Assembly (NCBI GenBank): GCA_958450365.1
Contig: CAUEEP010000743.1
Location: forward strand, 5,519,001 to 5,583,000
Source of the DNA: Mesorhabditis belari
Lineage: Eukaryota > Nematoda > Chromadorea > Rhabditida > Rhabditidae
DNA: 64,000 nt
Direction: 5' to 3'
The notes below the pieces were generated by a model. It was not told where the DNA came from and did no database searches. It saw only the letters and a list, made by a program, of their open reading frames with translations. The first letter of the stretch is position 1, and every line of letters begins with the position of its first letter. This document shows positions 41,599 through 51,600 of this stretch, in pieces. Position numbers and translations under genes: made by a program.

Positions 41599-43823
41599 AT
41601 GTCTTTACTTGACAATCGATTGATTGAGTGTTGTATTTCAAAAGAACCACCGACTTCACCCGCTCGAGATGCTGTTGTTTTGTGGGATCAAAGGTGTGTA
41701 TGTCAAGAATAATGAAAAACTCCTTTCAGCAAGTTTCAATGCGCCGTGGAGCTGGAAGCGGTTCTGAATGAGTCGCACGGACTTTCACCAAATGATTGTT
41801 GTGCCCAGGTAACAGAAAGAAAAAAAGAAACCAGCTAATCATTCATTAAAGAGTTGCTCGGGGGAATCCGTTCTTATCTTTTCACTCCAGAACTCATCCC
41901 TTTTACTTACCTCGAATTTTAGCTCTTGAATTTTAGCTCTTTACTCGAAAGCTCAACTAGTTTGACTCAAAAAGCGGCTCACGAATCCAGGCGCACTTCC
42001 GGTCAATCATTATTCAACTTGCAAAGCTCTTCGAAAGCTTTATTGTATTTGTTTTATATTTTATTTTCTTTTATTGATTATTTACATCTAAAATTCTCTT
42101 TATCCAATGCCCAATGAGGGATTTTCGCTTTTTCAAAAGAATCGCTTTTTCCGCCGATTCATCACTTATCGAAAGAGTCTCTCACGTATTGATAACAAAA
42201 GTTCCAAGTTTGTTTTTAATAATGCTTATAAAATATTCAACAAATTTTAGATATAAATACAATAATTTAAATTTATTGGGTTGGTGAATTGAAAACTGCG
42301 GGACTTTGAACTAAAATTTATTGAGCATAAAACCATCAATCCCGTCCATTATTATTGACGACTTCTGCCCATTTTACAGGCAATTTGCGGATTCCACTTT
42401 CGTAGTAGGATTTTGGTTTGTGTGTGAGACAAGTGTGAGACTCAAAAATCGAGGACTGGAGATGTCCCAGTTTGAGCATTTGAGCACTTTCTTCAAAAGA
42501 AACCCATTTTGGTGTCAATAGAAAAGTTGTAGAGAATCAAAAATTAGGCTTATAGCCAAATTTCCAAAAAGATACACTCAGTAGTTTCGCTTAAAATGCA
42601 AGTTTTGTGAAAATTCGTAAATTTGGCATTTCTTGAAAACCACTTTTTGAATTGTACTGAAAATTTGGATATAAGCTTGATTTTTGATTCTCTACAACTC
42701 TTCCATTGACACCAAAACGGGTTTCTTATGAAGAAAGTGCTCAAACTGTCACATGACAATAGCCGGTGGTTTTCAATTCACCAACCTAATAGCCATTCAG
42801 ATTACCCTGATTTGAGGAGAAGTCAATGTCGAATTTGAGGATTCGCAAAGGGACAGGATAGATTAGAGAGCTGAGGGGGGAGGGGGTTATGTAAAAGCCC
42901 TGCGCCAGACGACGAGCGATTACGCGGCCGCACAAAGAACACCCAGTCATTTAGACAGGGATTTCTCTTTTGCTTTGTAAATGGCTTTAAATAAAGATAT
43001 TCGAATTTTCACAAAACTTGCATTTTAAGCGAAACTACTAAGTGTATCTTTTTGGAAATTTGGATATAAGCTTGATTTTTGATTCTCTACAACTTTTCTA
43101 TTGACACCAAAATGGGTTTCTTTTGAAGAAAGTGCTCAAACTGTCACATATGACAATAGCGGGCAGTTTTCAATTCACCAACCCAATAATATCTAGATTT
43201 TTTCTATTAATAGAGATGCTGTGTGCGATCGCTTCGAAATCATCGAGAAACAGAATGAAATTGAGACGATTTTCCAGAGGATTCTCGATGAGAACCGCGA
43301 TTTTCTCGATTTTCTCGATTTTCTAAAAGCAATAGTTTGATTTAAAAATATTAAAATATTAAAAAAAAGAAAACAATACCTTAGAAAGCATCAACAATTC
43401 ACGAAATTTCTCTTGAAAAGTCGAGCATCAAAGTTGGCAATGAAACCTTGAAAAACCCTGCAAAAAGCGATGATTCATCAATGAATTTTCAAGAAAATAC
43501 GTACATTTTTCAAATATTCTTTTCAATTTTTGATTTTAGTGACATTTATGAAGAGTTTTATACGATTTTCACCCAAATCAACCAAGAAATCGCCGATGAA
43601 AAACGGGTTTGTTTATTTGTTTACACAAAATGGCACCAAGATTTGCTTAAAAATCAATAATGATTTATTTTAAAGGCTGAAAGCACTAATGTGTATTGTT
43701 TTTAAAAAAAAAAACCCCCAATTTCAGAAAGCAATCCATGAAAATAAAGAGAATTTCCTTGAAAAGCTTCAATGGAATCAAAGAACCCAAAAAACTTTTT
43801 CGAATCGCGAATCGGCTGTGTAA
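41599..43823 (+). CDS. Small acidic/coiled-coil protein of unknown function
   Basis: Exons with consistent phases: 41599-41693 and 41730-41808 (MSLLDNRLIECCISKEPPTS..., KFQCAVELEAVLNESHGLSP), then a gap where at least one exon is missing, then 43214-43334 (DAVCDRFEIIEKQNEIETIF, QRILDENRDFLDFLDFL), 43385-43500, 43540-43606 (DIYEEFYTIFTQINQEIADE) and 43728-43823 (KAIHENKENFLEKLQWNQRT, stop). The C-terminal part is charged and heptad-like, suggesting a coiled coil. No family recognised. The long middle intron is filled by a mariner-type element and its partial copy. The first two and last four exons might belong to separate genes. Confidence 0.5.
41978..42095. repeat. Dispersed repeat, copy 2
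   Basis: Homologous to 34500-34615 (CACGAATCCAGGCGCACTTC, TCAATCATTATTCAACTT). Class unknown. Confidence 0.7.
42276..42790. mobile_element. Mariner-type foldback element
   Basis: Ends TTGGGTTGGTGAATTGAAAA and inverse of ATTAGGTTGGTGAATTGAAA. Inner arms TTTGAGCACTTTCTTCAAAA and AAGTTGTAGAGAATCAAAAA recur in inverse orientation near the right end. No transposase coding. Confidence 0.85.
42995..43193. mobile_element. Partial second copy of the preceding element (right half)
   Basis: CTTGATTTTTGATTCTCTAC ... TTTTCAATTCACCAACCCAA repeats the right half of 42276-42790 after about 200 bp of unrelated DNA that contains a GCGGCCGC site. Confidence 0.8.
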
Positions 43824-44138
43824 ATCAAGAAAATTTCAAATCAATAAATATTTTTTTGTTTCTTTCTTTTTTCTAATGTCAAAGATCGAAATCATGTGCT
43901 TTTCACAAAATTGGAGATAGTTAAGATCTCGTGGGCTTTTTTTTTTCACTTAAGAAAGAGATCTTTTATAAAGAGAAGAAAAAGAAACGATGAAAAATGA
44001 CAAGTACATGAAAAGGGTTGATTTTCTCTCCGTTTTTATCGAAATGAGAAATTCCAGATCTCAGTGACGCATTGGAAAATTTATTGCAATAGCTTTTCGA
44101 AAAGTTGTGGAAATTTCGAGAAAAATTTACCGATAGAT

Positions 44139-44266
44139 ATGTTACGTCCGAATCTGAGGAGACGTCCATCTCCGATCCGGACGTCCGAATCTGAGGAGAT
44201 TCATTCTCCTCCGAAACGGACGTCCGACTCAGAGTCGGACGTTCATCTCTGAGTCGGACGTCCGTT
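44139..44266. mobile_element. Partial GGACGTCCG foldback element
   Basis: TACGTCCGAATCTGAGGAGA followed by CATCTCCGATCCGGACGTCC, matching one arm of 32865-33213. Confidence 0.8.
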
Positions 44267-44306
44267 AATGGATATTATTTGATAATTCTCCCCTGAGTTA
44301 TTTGAA

Positions 44307-44700
44307 AAGGTATTAGAAATGTATTTTACACTAAAAAATGGAATGATCGATTGTCGGCAATGCATAGAGAAGTTGGGAAATCCGTCTCAAAAGTTTATTC
44401 AAAAATTTCAAGGTTGGCTCCTCGTCAGGCGCTCACTCTGGACTTGGCTTTCCCCTCTGGCATAGAGAGTTCATGAAAAGGTATTAGAAATGTATTTTAT
44501 ACTAAAAAATGGAAACGCACCCCTTAACTCGGCTATCTAATAAAAAAAACCGTATTTCATTTGCTAGCTTGAGATTTATTCAATTAGAAAATGAATCTGA
44601 GTGAAAAGCTTTGTACTTAACCTACCGTAATACCTCTAATAGTAGCGCCCCTTATGACGGCCGGAGCGTCGCGTAGTCTAACTTTAAACGCATTTTTTTC
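44307..44700 (+). pseudogene. Duplicated tyrosinase exon 5-6 fragment plus half a MITE
   Basis: 44345-44620 matches 49352-49632 closely (ATCGATTGTCGGCAATGCAT, GTTGGCTCCTCGTCAGGCGC, GGCATAGAGAGTTCATGAAA), covering the end of exon 5, the 43-bp intron, the copper-site exon 6 and part of intron 6. It then runs into the left end of the family C MITE (44623-44700) as at the source locus. A further copy of GAAAAGGTATTAGAAATGTA precedes it at 44307. No upstream exons, so a dead copy. Confidence 0.88.
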
Positions 44701-45709
44701 AAAACAAAACCCGTATTTCATTTGCTAGCTTGAGATTTATTCAATTAGAAATTTTAATTAGACATAGATAAATAAATAAAGAAATTCTTTCACCTAAACA
44801 CTCATCAAAAAGAATTTAGCCTTTACAAACCACTTTTCTTTTTTTCTTCCCAAATAATCATCGAGATGCTCTTTTTCTTCTATTGTTGTCATGATCTATA
44901 AAGCAAAAACTTCTTTTCTTTTTTATAAGAAAGTTCCAGCTTTCTTACTTCAAAATTCTCAGTTTCATTTGAAAAAAAAAACATTTCTAACTCTCTCTCT
45001 CTCTCAGCTTTTCTGAGCGACAAATTTGGAGAAAGGAGATTTGTATTTTTTGAGAAGAAGAAGAGGGGAAAAATGGATAGTTGAGGAGTCTTCTTCAGTA
45101 AAAAAAAAAGCGCAAGCTTTTTGCGGGGGACTTCCCAAAAGTGCCAAGTGGAGGACCGCGAAGGTCACTCTCCCCAATCCATCCCTCCCTTCCTTCCCCA
45201 ATCCATCGAATCTCCAACTCTTGACTCGCTATTTCTCCTCCCATCTCTTTGATCCACGAATTTGTACATCCTCCACTGTTTCCCTGACTTTTTATTAGCT
45301 TTTCATGGGATTATCGCTTGTTGATCTCAACTCAAATCCTTAATCTAATTTGGTTTCGATTTTTTGTCGATTTCAACTCGTCAAGACTTTTGAGTTGTTT
45401 TAAAACAGTTCTAAAATTGGTAAAATTACTAAAATTTACTAAAATTACTCGAATTTTGGCTTTCTTGTTCACTAAAATTACTAAAATTACAAAAATTTAG
45501 CCTTCTTGTTAAAATCATTTGCAATTCTACAATCCTAAGTTATTTAGTCCAATTTCTTTGATCATTTCTAGACTTAAATACTTTAAAAAGTACTACTTGT
45601 ATATAGTCATGTTAAACTTTAAATTAAAACAATTAAATTAACAATTGATAATTTAGTTGAATGTGATTCAAATTGATTCAAATTTATCGTTTCCTCCTTG
45701 TCCCCTTCA

Positions 45710-45829
45710 ATGCAAAGATTTAATCCACAATCTCGTGTGATTAAAGTTTGGAATGCCCTTCCCGACAAGTTGCGTTTGATCTCCACCGTGTGTGATTTTA
45801 AAAGGGCTACTTCGTTGCATTTTAAGTGA
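45710..45829 (+). pseudogene. C-terminal remnant of a LINE reverse transcriptase ORF
   Basis: 39 codons ending TGA: MQRFNPQSRVIKVWNALPDK then LRLISTVCDFKRATSLHFK. The pattern R-V-x-x-W-N-x-L-P followed by F-K is the usual C-terminus of non-LTR (CR1/RTE-like) ORF2 proteins. AATAAA follows at about 45890. Only the extreme 3' end is present, typical of 5'-truncated LINE insertions. Confidence 0.65.
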
Positions 45830-45905
45830 CTTTGTGATCTTTTATCTGGTACATTTTTCATGTCGTTTTCGCACTTTATTTCTTTCTAAATAAAGTATTT
45901 ATATA

Positions 45906-46337
45906 TATGTTGTGTCCGATTTAGATTTCCGTCCGATTTAGATTGAACTTATCGCGGACGTCCGATTTAAATTCAATCTAAATCTTATATAGATTGAAGA
46001 ATAATATAAACATGCTTAATATATGTTCTTAAGCGTTTTCTGTAGTTTTCTGCATTTTTCAAAGGTCTGTTACTGTCTTTTTCTGAAAAGAAAACCCAAC
46101 TATGAAACAATTTATTAGCGTTAACAGAATAGATGCGAAATTACAACATACAACAACAAAAAACCAACAACAACAACGAACGAGTTAAAAATTTCTATTT
46201 ATTTTTGCAGCTTAGGCTATTGTGACATCTTGAATTGCAGAGTCGGCCATCCTTCCGATATAGACTGTAATCTAAATCGGACGTTCGCGATAAGTTCAAT
46301 CTAAATCGGACGGAAATCTAAATCGGACACAACATAT
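45906..46337. mobile_element. Foldback element with TGTGTCCGATTTAGATTTCC ends
   Basis: Left TGTTGTGTCCGATTTAGATT ... TAGATTGAACTTATCGCGGA and the exact inverse at the right (TCCGATTTAG/CTAAATCGGA, GCGATAAGTTCAATCTAAAT). Flanked by ATATAT. The centre has CAACAACAA repeats and no coding. Confidence 0.9.
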
Positions 46338-47184
46338 ATAAAATCTTAACCTCCAATCCAATCACTTTCGTTCAAAAGTTCAAAACTCTCATCTGAATAA
46401 ATATTATAAAACCTTTTAGTTTTATTCTTTTTCTGTTTTTCTGTTTTTCTGTTTTTCTATTTTTCTCTTTTTCTTTTCCATTCGTTTTCATTTCTCATTT
46501 TTACTGGTCACTAGACGATCATTCTTAGATGCCGAGTGACCGACTTTTCACATCAAGATTGCTCATTTCCCCCTCAACAATTTTCATTTTTCATTTTCAT
46601 CACTCATAAATTTAAAATCTTTTACTAATTGCTTTGAAATTTTCGAATCATATAAATGATTTGCCCAACCCAAAATATCCAAGCGAACCCCAAGAAAAAC
46701 GGAATTCGAAACGAGGATTGTTTTTTTTGTGCCTCCTCCGAGAAAGAAATCCCAAAGATTTCAAGGTCAACAAGGGGTGGATCGCTTTTCGATAAAACTT
46801 TGTTTATCCCAACACAAATTTGAGCTATCTATCAAGATCTAGTAAAACGCTAAACAAATCCCATTCCCAGACAGCTCTCTTTCGATAAAAATCGTTTTTT
46901 TTTATGACCCCAGACGGACAGTTTTTCTCTACCTGTTTATTTTCTTGTTTTTTAAAACTTTTTATGCTCTTTTGTTAGAAAGCTTTCTAGATTATTGACG
47001 CTTTTTTTTAACAATTTTATCTTTGAGATCTCTGTATTCAAATGTTATTCGTTATTCTAGAATAGTTTAGTTTATCTTTTTGAAAATCTCTTCTTTTACA
47101 TCAGTTAGAAAGCTTTAAAAAGAAGAAAAGCATTCTAGTAAAATGAGTTTTGTTTATTTGTGTTTATTGATGTTTATTGATGTT

Positions 47185-47419
47185 TACAGTACTGGACAAT
47201 GAAATATGATATTTGAAAAACGATCGTCACTTTCGCGCGTCTGTAACTCCCTTGTCTTTGAGTTTAAACTATTAGTGTTATACATTTTCTGAAAGCTCTT
47301 TTCAAGGGCTACACAATGGTAATATTAATATTTCGAAATACGGTAAAGACAAGGGAGTTACAGACGCGCGAAAGTGACGATCTTTTTTCAAATATGATAT
47401 TTCATTGTCCAGTAGTGTA
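47185..47419. mobile_element. Mariner-type MITE with CAGTACTGGACAATG ends
   Basis: TA-flanked insertion into a TGTTTATT microsatellite. Left CAGTACTGGACAATGAAATA, right inverse. The inner arms AAGTGACGATC / TTTCGCGCGTCTGTAACTCC are inverted. Second copy at 61965-62196. Confidence 0.9.
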
Positions 47420-48107
47420 TTTGTGTTTATTTGTGTTTATTTATGTTTATTTATGTTTATTGATGTTTATTTGTGTTTATTTATGTTTATTGATGTTCGT
47501 GGTCGATCTGTTCGCACAATTGTACAAGATTGAGAGGGAAGACTCATCATTTTCTCTTATAAATTTTGTGCGAAAAAAAGAGACTAAAAAGGGAAAGAAG
47601 CAATAGAAATTTTAGAAGTATGAAGGGAAAAGGAAATTTGAAATTGCTGTACCGATCTTCCCTCATCATTCTCTCCATTTTCCTTCAAATATTAGAAAAA
47701 ATTCGAATTTTTCCTTAGGAATTCCTTTTTAAATGAAAAAAAGTCAAAGAGAAACGTGTTTGCGGTTGAAAAAATACACTTGAAATTCGAAAAATTTGAA
47801 TCCCGAGCCAAAAAAAAGCGAAACGATTCGACCAAAGTTCAATCTTTACAAGAAATTTGATCAGCTATAAAGGGAAATTTTCATTTTTAACCGGTGAAAA
47901 GATTTGAAATCGAATTCGAGAAATATTTCTTGGCAGCGTTGATTTGGAACGATTTTTGGCAAATTTGGCATCAATTTGCTTGTCTGCGAATTGAGATGAG
48001 TTCAATTTCCTCGAAAAAGTGGAACCAGTTCGTTATCCATTTTACTTTTCCCTCATTTTTCTCTCTGTTTTCGATTTTTCTTCATTAAATTAGACAAAAA
48101 AAACAAG

Positions 48108-48236
48108 ATTTTGTCATGTGTTAACTAGATCAAATTACAATTTGATCAAGCAAATTACAATTTGATCAAGCAAATTACAATTTGATCAAGCAAATTACAA
48201 TTTATAGTTAACACATGACAAAATTACTCAATTTGC
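48108..48236. repeat. Hairpin containing four AATTACAATTTGATCAAGCA direct units
   Basis: TTTTGTCATGTGTTAACTA at the left and its inverse TAGTTAACACATGACAAAA at the right enclose four CAAATTACAATTTGATCAAG units. Confidence 0.9.
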
Positions 48237-48249
48237 TTGATTCAAATTG

Positions 48250-48655
48250 TAAAAAAAGATACATTTTTGAGAAAAACTTCAACATTTAGAAGCTTGTTAA
48301 TCTCATTTTTCCTTGTGAATTCAGTTTTCAGTTTAGTGTTTTAAAATTTGAAAAAATCATAACCAAAGTTCAGATAGACGCCCACAAAATGGGCATTGAT
48401 GTTGCTATTAATTGATGTTGCTATTGATGTTGCTATTAACTAGATCAAATTCCCCAATTTGCTTGATTCAAATTGTAAAAAAAGATAAATTTTTGAGAAA
48501 AACTTCAACATTTAGACATTACATAAAGCTTGTTAATCTTTGTTAAAGCTTGTTAATTTTCCTTGTGAATTCAGTTTTCAGTTTAGTGTTTTAAAATTTG
48601 AAAAAAAATCATAACCAAAGTTCAGACAAATGCCCACAAGATGGGCATTGATGTT
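48250..48655 (+). repeat. Tandem duplication of tyrosinase promoter and start region
   Basis: 48236-48415 and 48468-48650 are close copies (TTGCTTGATTCAAATTGTAA, TTCAGTTTTCAGTTTAGTGT, CATAACCAAAGTTCAGA, GATGGGCATTGATGTTGCTA). The upstream copy reads ACG where the start ATG is in the downstream copy, so only the second can start the protein. Confidence 0.88.
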
Positions 48656-51600
48656 GCTAGGATTGGCGGGATTCGCCAAGGCGCAAGAACACTGCAAAAT
48701 GGCTCCATCGAAAGGTTCAAATTCAAATTCAAATTCAATTTTTACTAGAAAATCTCATAAAGTTACAATTCTTAGAATAAAGTTTATGTAAAACTTTATA
48801 GATCTACATACCACTTGTAAAATGATGCACCAAATGGATATGATGGCGAGGAAATGGATTCGAAAGAGGCAAATCTTTGAGGTGTTCTTGGTTTTGATTT
48901 TTAATTTAGAAATTTATAAGGTTCTTCTTTTTTTTGTTCTTTTTTTCTTTCTTGTTTAAGTGCAAAATAGAAAACAATGGTAATAGAAGTTTTAGCGACA
49001 AAATCCCGTGTTTGCGCCATTTGTCTTTGGAGCTGGTGTCTCTCCAGCAGTGCCTCCTCCATTCGCCCCATCGGCTGAAGCTTGCATGAACTATCAATGT
49101 CTTTGCCCGTATTTTCGAGTAAGTACAAATATACAATAGTTCAAAATACATCAAAATTTTGTTTCTAGGGAAACCTTGGCCCACAAAGTCAATGCTTTTT
49201 ATCGAATGGTTACATGTTGGGGATGTCGACTCGTCGCGAGTATCGAATGCTTTCCGATAATGAACGATTCAGGTTGGGGGAAATTTCTTTTTGACAAACA
49301 GACTTTCAAGATTTCACAATGCTCTCGTGCAATTGAAAAGATCCGGTGACTATGATCGATTGTCGGCAATGCATAGACAAGTTGGAAAATCCGTCTCAAA
49401 AGTTTATTCAAAAAAATTTCAAGGTTGGCTCCTCGTCAGGCGCTCACTCTGGACCTGGCTTTCTGCCCTGGCATAGAGAGTTCATGAAAAGGTATTAGAA
49501 ATGTATTTTATACTCAAAAATGGAAACGCACCCTTTAACTGGGCTATCTAATAAAAAAACCGTATTTCATTTGCTAGCTTGAGATTTATTCAATTAGAAA
49601 ATGAATTTGAGAGAAAAGCTTTGTACTTAACCTACCGTAATACCTCTAATAGTAGCGCCCCTTATGACGGTCGGAGCGTCGCTTAGTCTAACTTTAAACG
49701 CACTTTTCTCGCTATCCGTTTATGCTACAGTGTGCGCTTAAGTATCAAATGAAAGCTGAAATAATCAGGGCTATTTTTTGATACCAAATGCATTTTTAAA
49801 AATTATGGGCGCTTAGAAAAAAAATGATTTAGTAAAAAATTTTTGCGACTACGCGACTATACTGGAGACGGGGCGCAACTATTTAAAAAGGTATTACGGT
49901 AATAAATAAATTGCTGATACAATAATGACAATTGAGTGTACCAGAAAGGAAGTGTTTAAGCATCGAGTATGACCATACCTAATAGTACGGCGCCGTACTA
50001 TTTTTTCAATCCCCTTCTAGACTGCCGTACTATTAGAGAGAATTGAAAAAGGATTAGAAAACGACAAAATATATAGTAATTTCCCAAATAATTCTTGCAA
50101 ACAAAACGATTTTTTTCTAAATTTATTAATTGATGTTTTAAAAAATTAAATAACAAACAGGTTAACTAATCAAAACATCAATTATTGAATAATCACCAGA
50201 ATCGTTATTCTCTCCATCTAAGTCGATATTTCCAAACTGATCCTTTACTCCATTGATTGATTGTTCGAGTCGAGCATCGGGGAGAAGTTTGGCACCTTCA
50301 AGAATCGGCCTTTCTTTCTTGAAGCAATGATTGTCTTCTGATCCATTTGTAGTCGTTGTAAGCGCAAAATTCTTGAATCTTGATTCGTTTCGCTTTCTTT
50401 TCTTCTTTCTTTCACTTTCTTTATCTCATCCTTTCTTGATTGAACCATTCTTGAAGGATGCTTCGACTGACTCCGAACCTTTGAGATGCTGCAGATTGAT
50501 CCTTCATCTTATCAGCGCACTCGATGACCATCAATTTTGTCCCGACGACAAAAAAAATCGTTTCTTCTTTCGATCCGGTTCATCCAATTCACTCGACGAC
50601 ATTCTAAATAAAAAAGTTATAGCAAGTTATAGTGTTATAGCAAAAAATGCGGAAGCAAATACCGTATTTTCTCTAATAGTAGTGCACCCTGAGGGTCGCC
50701 TAAATTGCTCGAAATCTCGAGAACCGCTTATCAGAACCTATCGATGTGGGGTCGGAAAATGTAACTAACGATGAGATCTTGGGAGGGATTAGAGTGTTGA
50801 GCTTCTGGGAAAAATTTGGAAGCCGTAAATGGTCATCAACTCGGCTCGTTGGGGTGCACTACTATTAGAGAAAATACGGTATAAGCAAAAAGCAAATGTT
50901 CAACATTAAACGCTAAATCACGAAAATTTATATAATTTTACGTTTTAGATCGCTTAAAATTAAGAAAACTAAACGTCATCTATTCAAAAAAAAAATTCCA
51001 TAAATACATTGAGAATCAAGTTTGGCGCAAATTCAACAAAAATACTATTACTGAAAAGTGCTTTAAGAACAAATGGCAAAGAATCGTTTCATTGGATATT
51101 CTACGCGCAATTTATGGAAAGTATTAGCATTCTAAGCAATAAAACATGGCGTATACTACGAAATACCTAAGAGCTGGTGAAAAAAAAATACAGAAAATGC
51201 TGACTAAAGAATTTTTTGGAAACTTTTATTTAAACAATCAAGATATTCAGTTATTGAATTACTTGAAGTTATGCAAATATAAATTTCCAGCTTTTATTTC
51301 TTTTTTAAAGGTTGGGGGAGTGGGACAAATGCGACCTTTTTTTTGCGCACCCGGACATTTGCGCACCTTTTTTTTGCGCACTTAGCCCATTAGCGCACCT
51401 TTTTTCACGTTTTAAAAAAGCTCTAAAAGCTAATATTAACCAATTTCTATTCCAAAAGTTGTTTTTCTAGGTAATTTTAGGGCGTAGAATCGAAATTTTG
51501 GCATATCAGAGTTTGTGGAAGCGAACGGACGGAGTTATACAAAGAGAAAAATCCAACAATTTTCTGTAATTTGACCTACCGTAAATACTGTAATAGTACC

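Larger units (their letters stand above)
43824..48629. other. Intergenic region: duplicated fragments, LINE tail, foldback elements
   Basis: Between the 41.6 kb gene and the tyrosinase gene. It contains a partial GGACGTCCG foldback (44139-44266), a copied tyrosinase exon fragment (44307-44700), a CT-rich and then GC-richer patch (44990-45210) with open frames I do not trust, a LINE tail (45710-45829), a foldback element (45906-46337), AT-rich DNA, a MITE (47185-47419) and a hairpin (48108-48236). No complete host gene recognised. Confidence 0.6.

Noticed and set aside
42900..42960. GCGGCCGC rich segment as cloning-vector contamination
   Set aside because: The surrounding DNA has no other vector sequence; a single NotI site is not evidence of contamination.
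45004..45298. Overlapping 65- and 90-codon frames
   Set aside because: Mutual shadows in a GC-richer patch; neither has a domain, convincing start or splice continuation.
47894..48088. 64-codon frame MKRFEIEFEKYF...
   Set aside because: Isolated AT-rich frame with no splice partners or motif.
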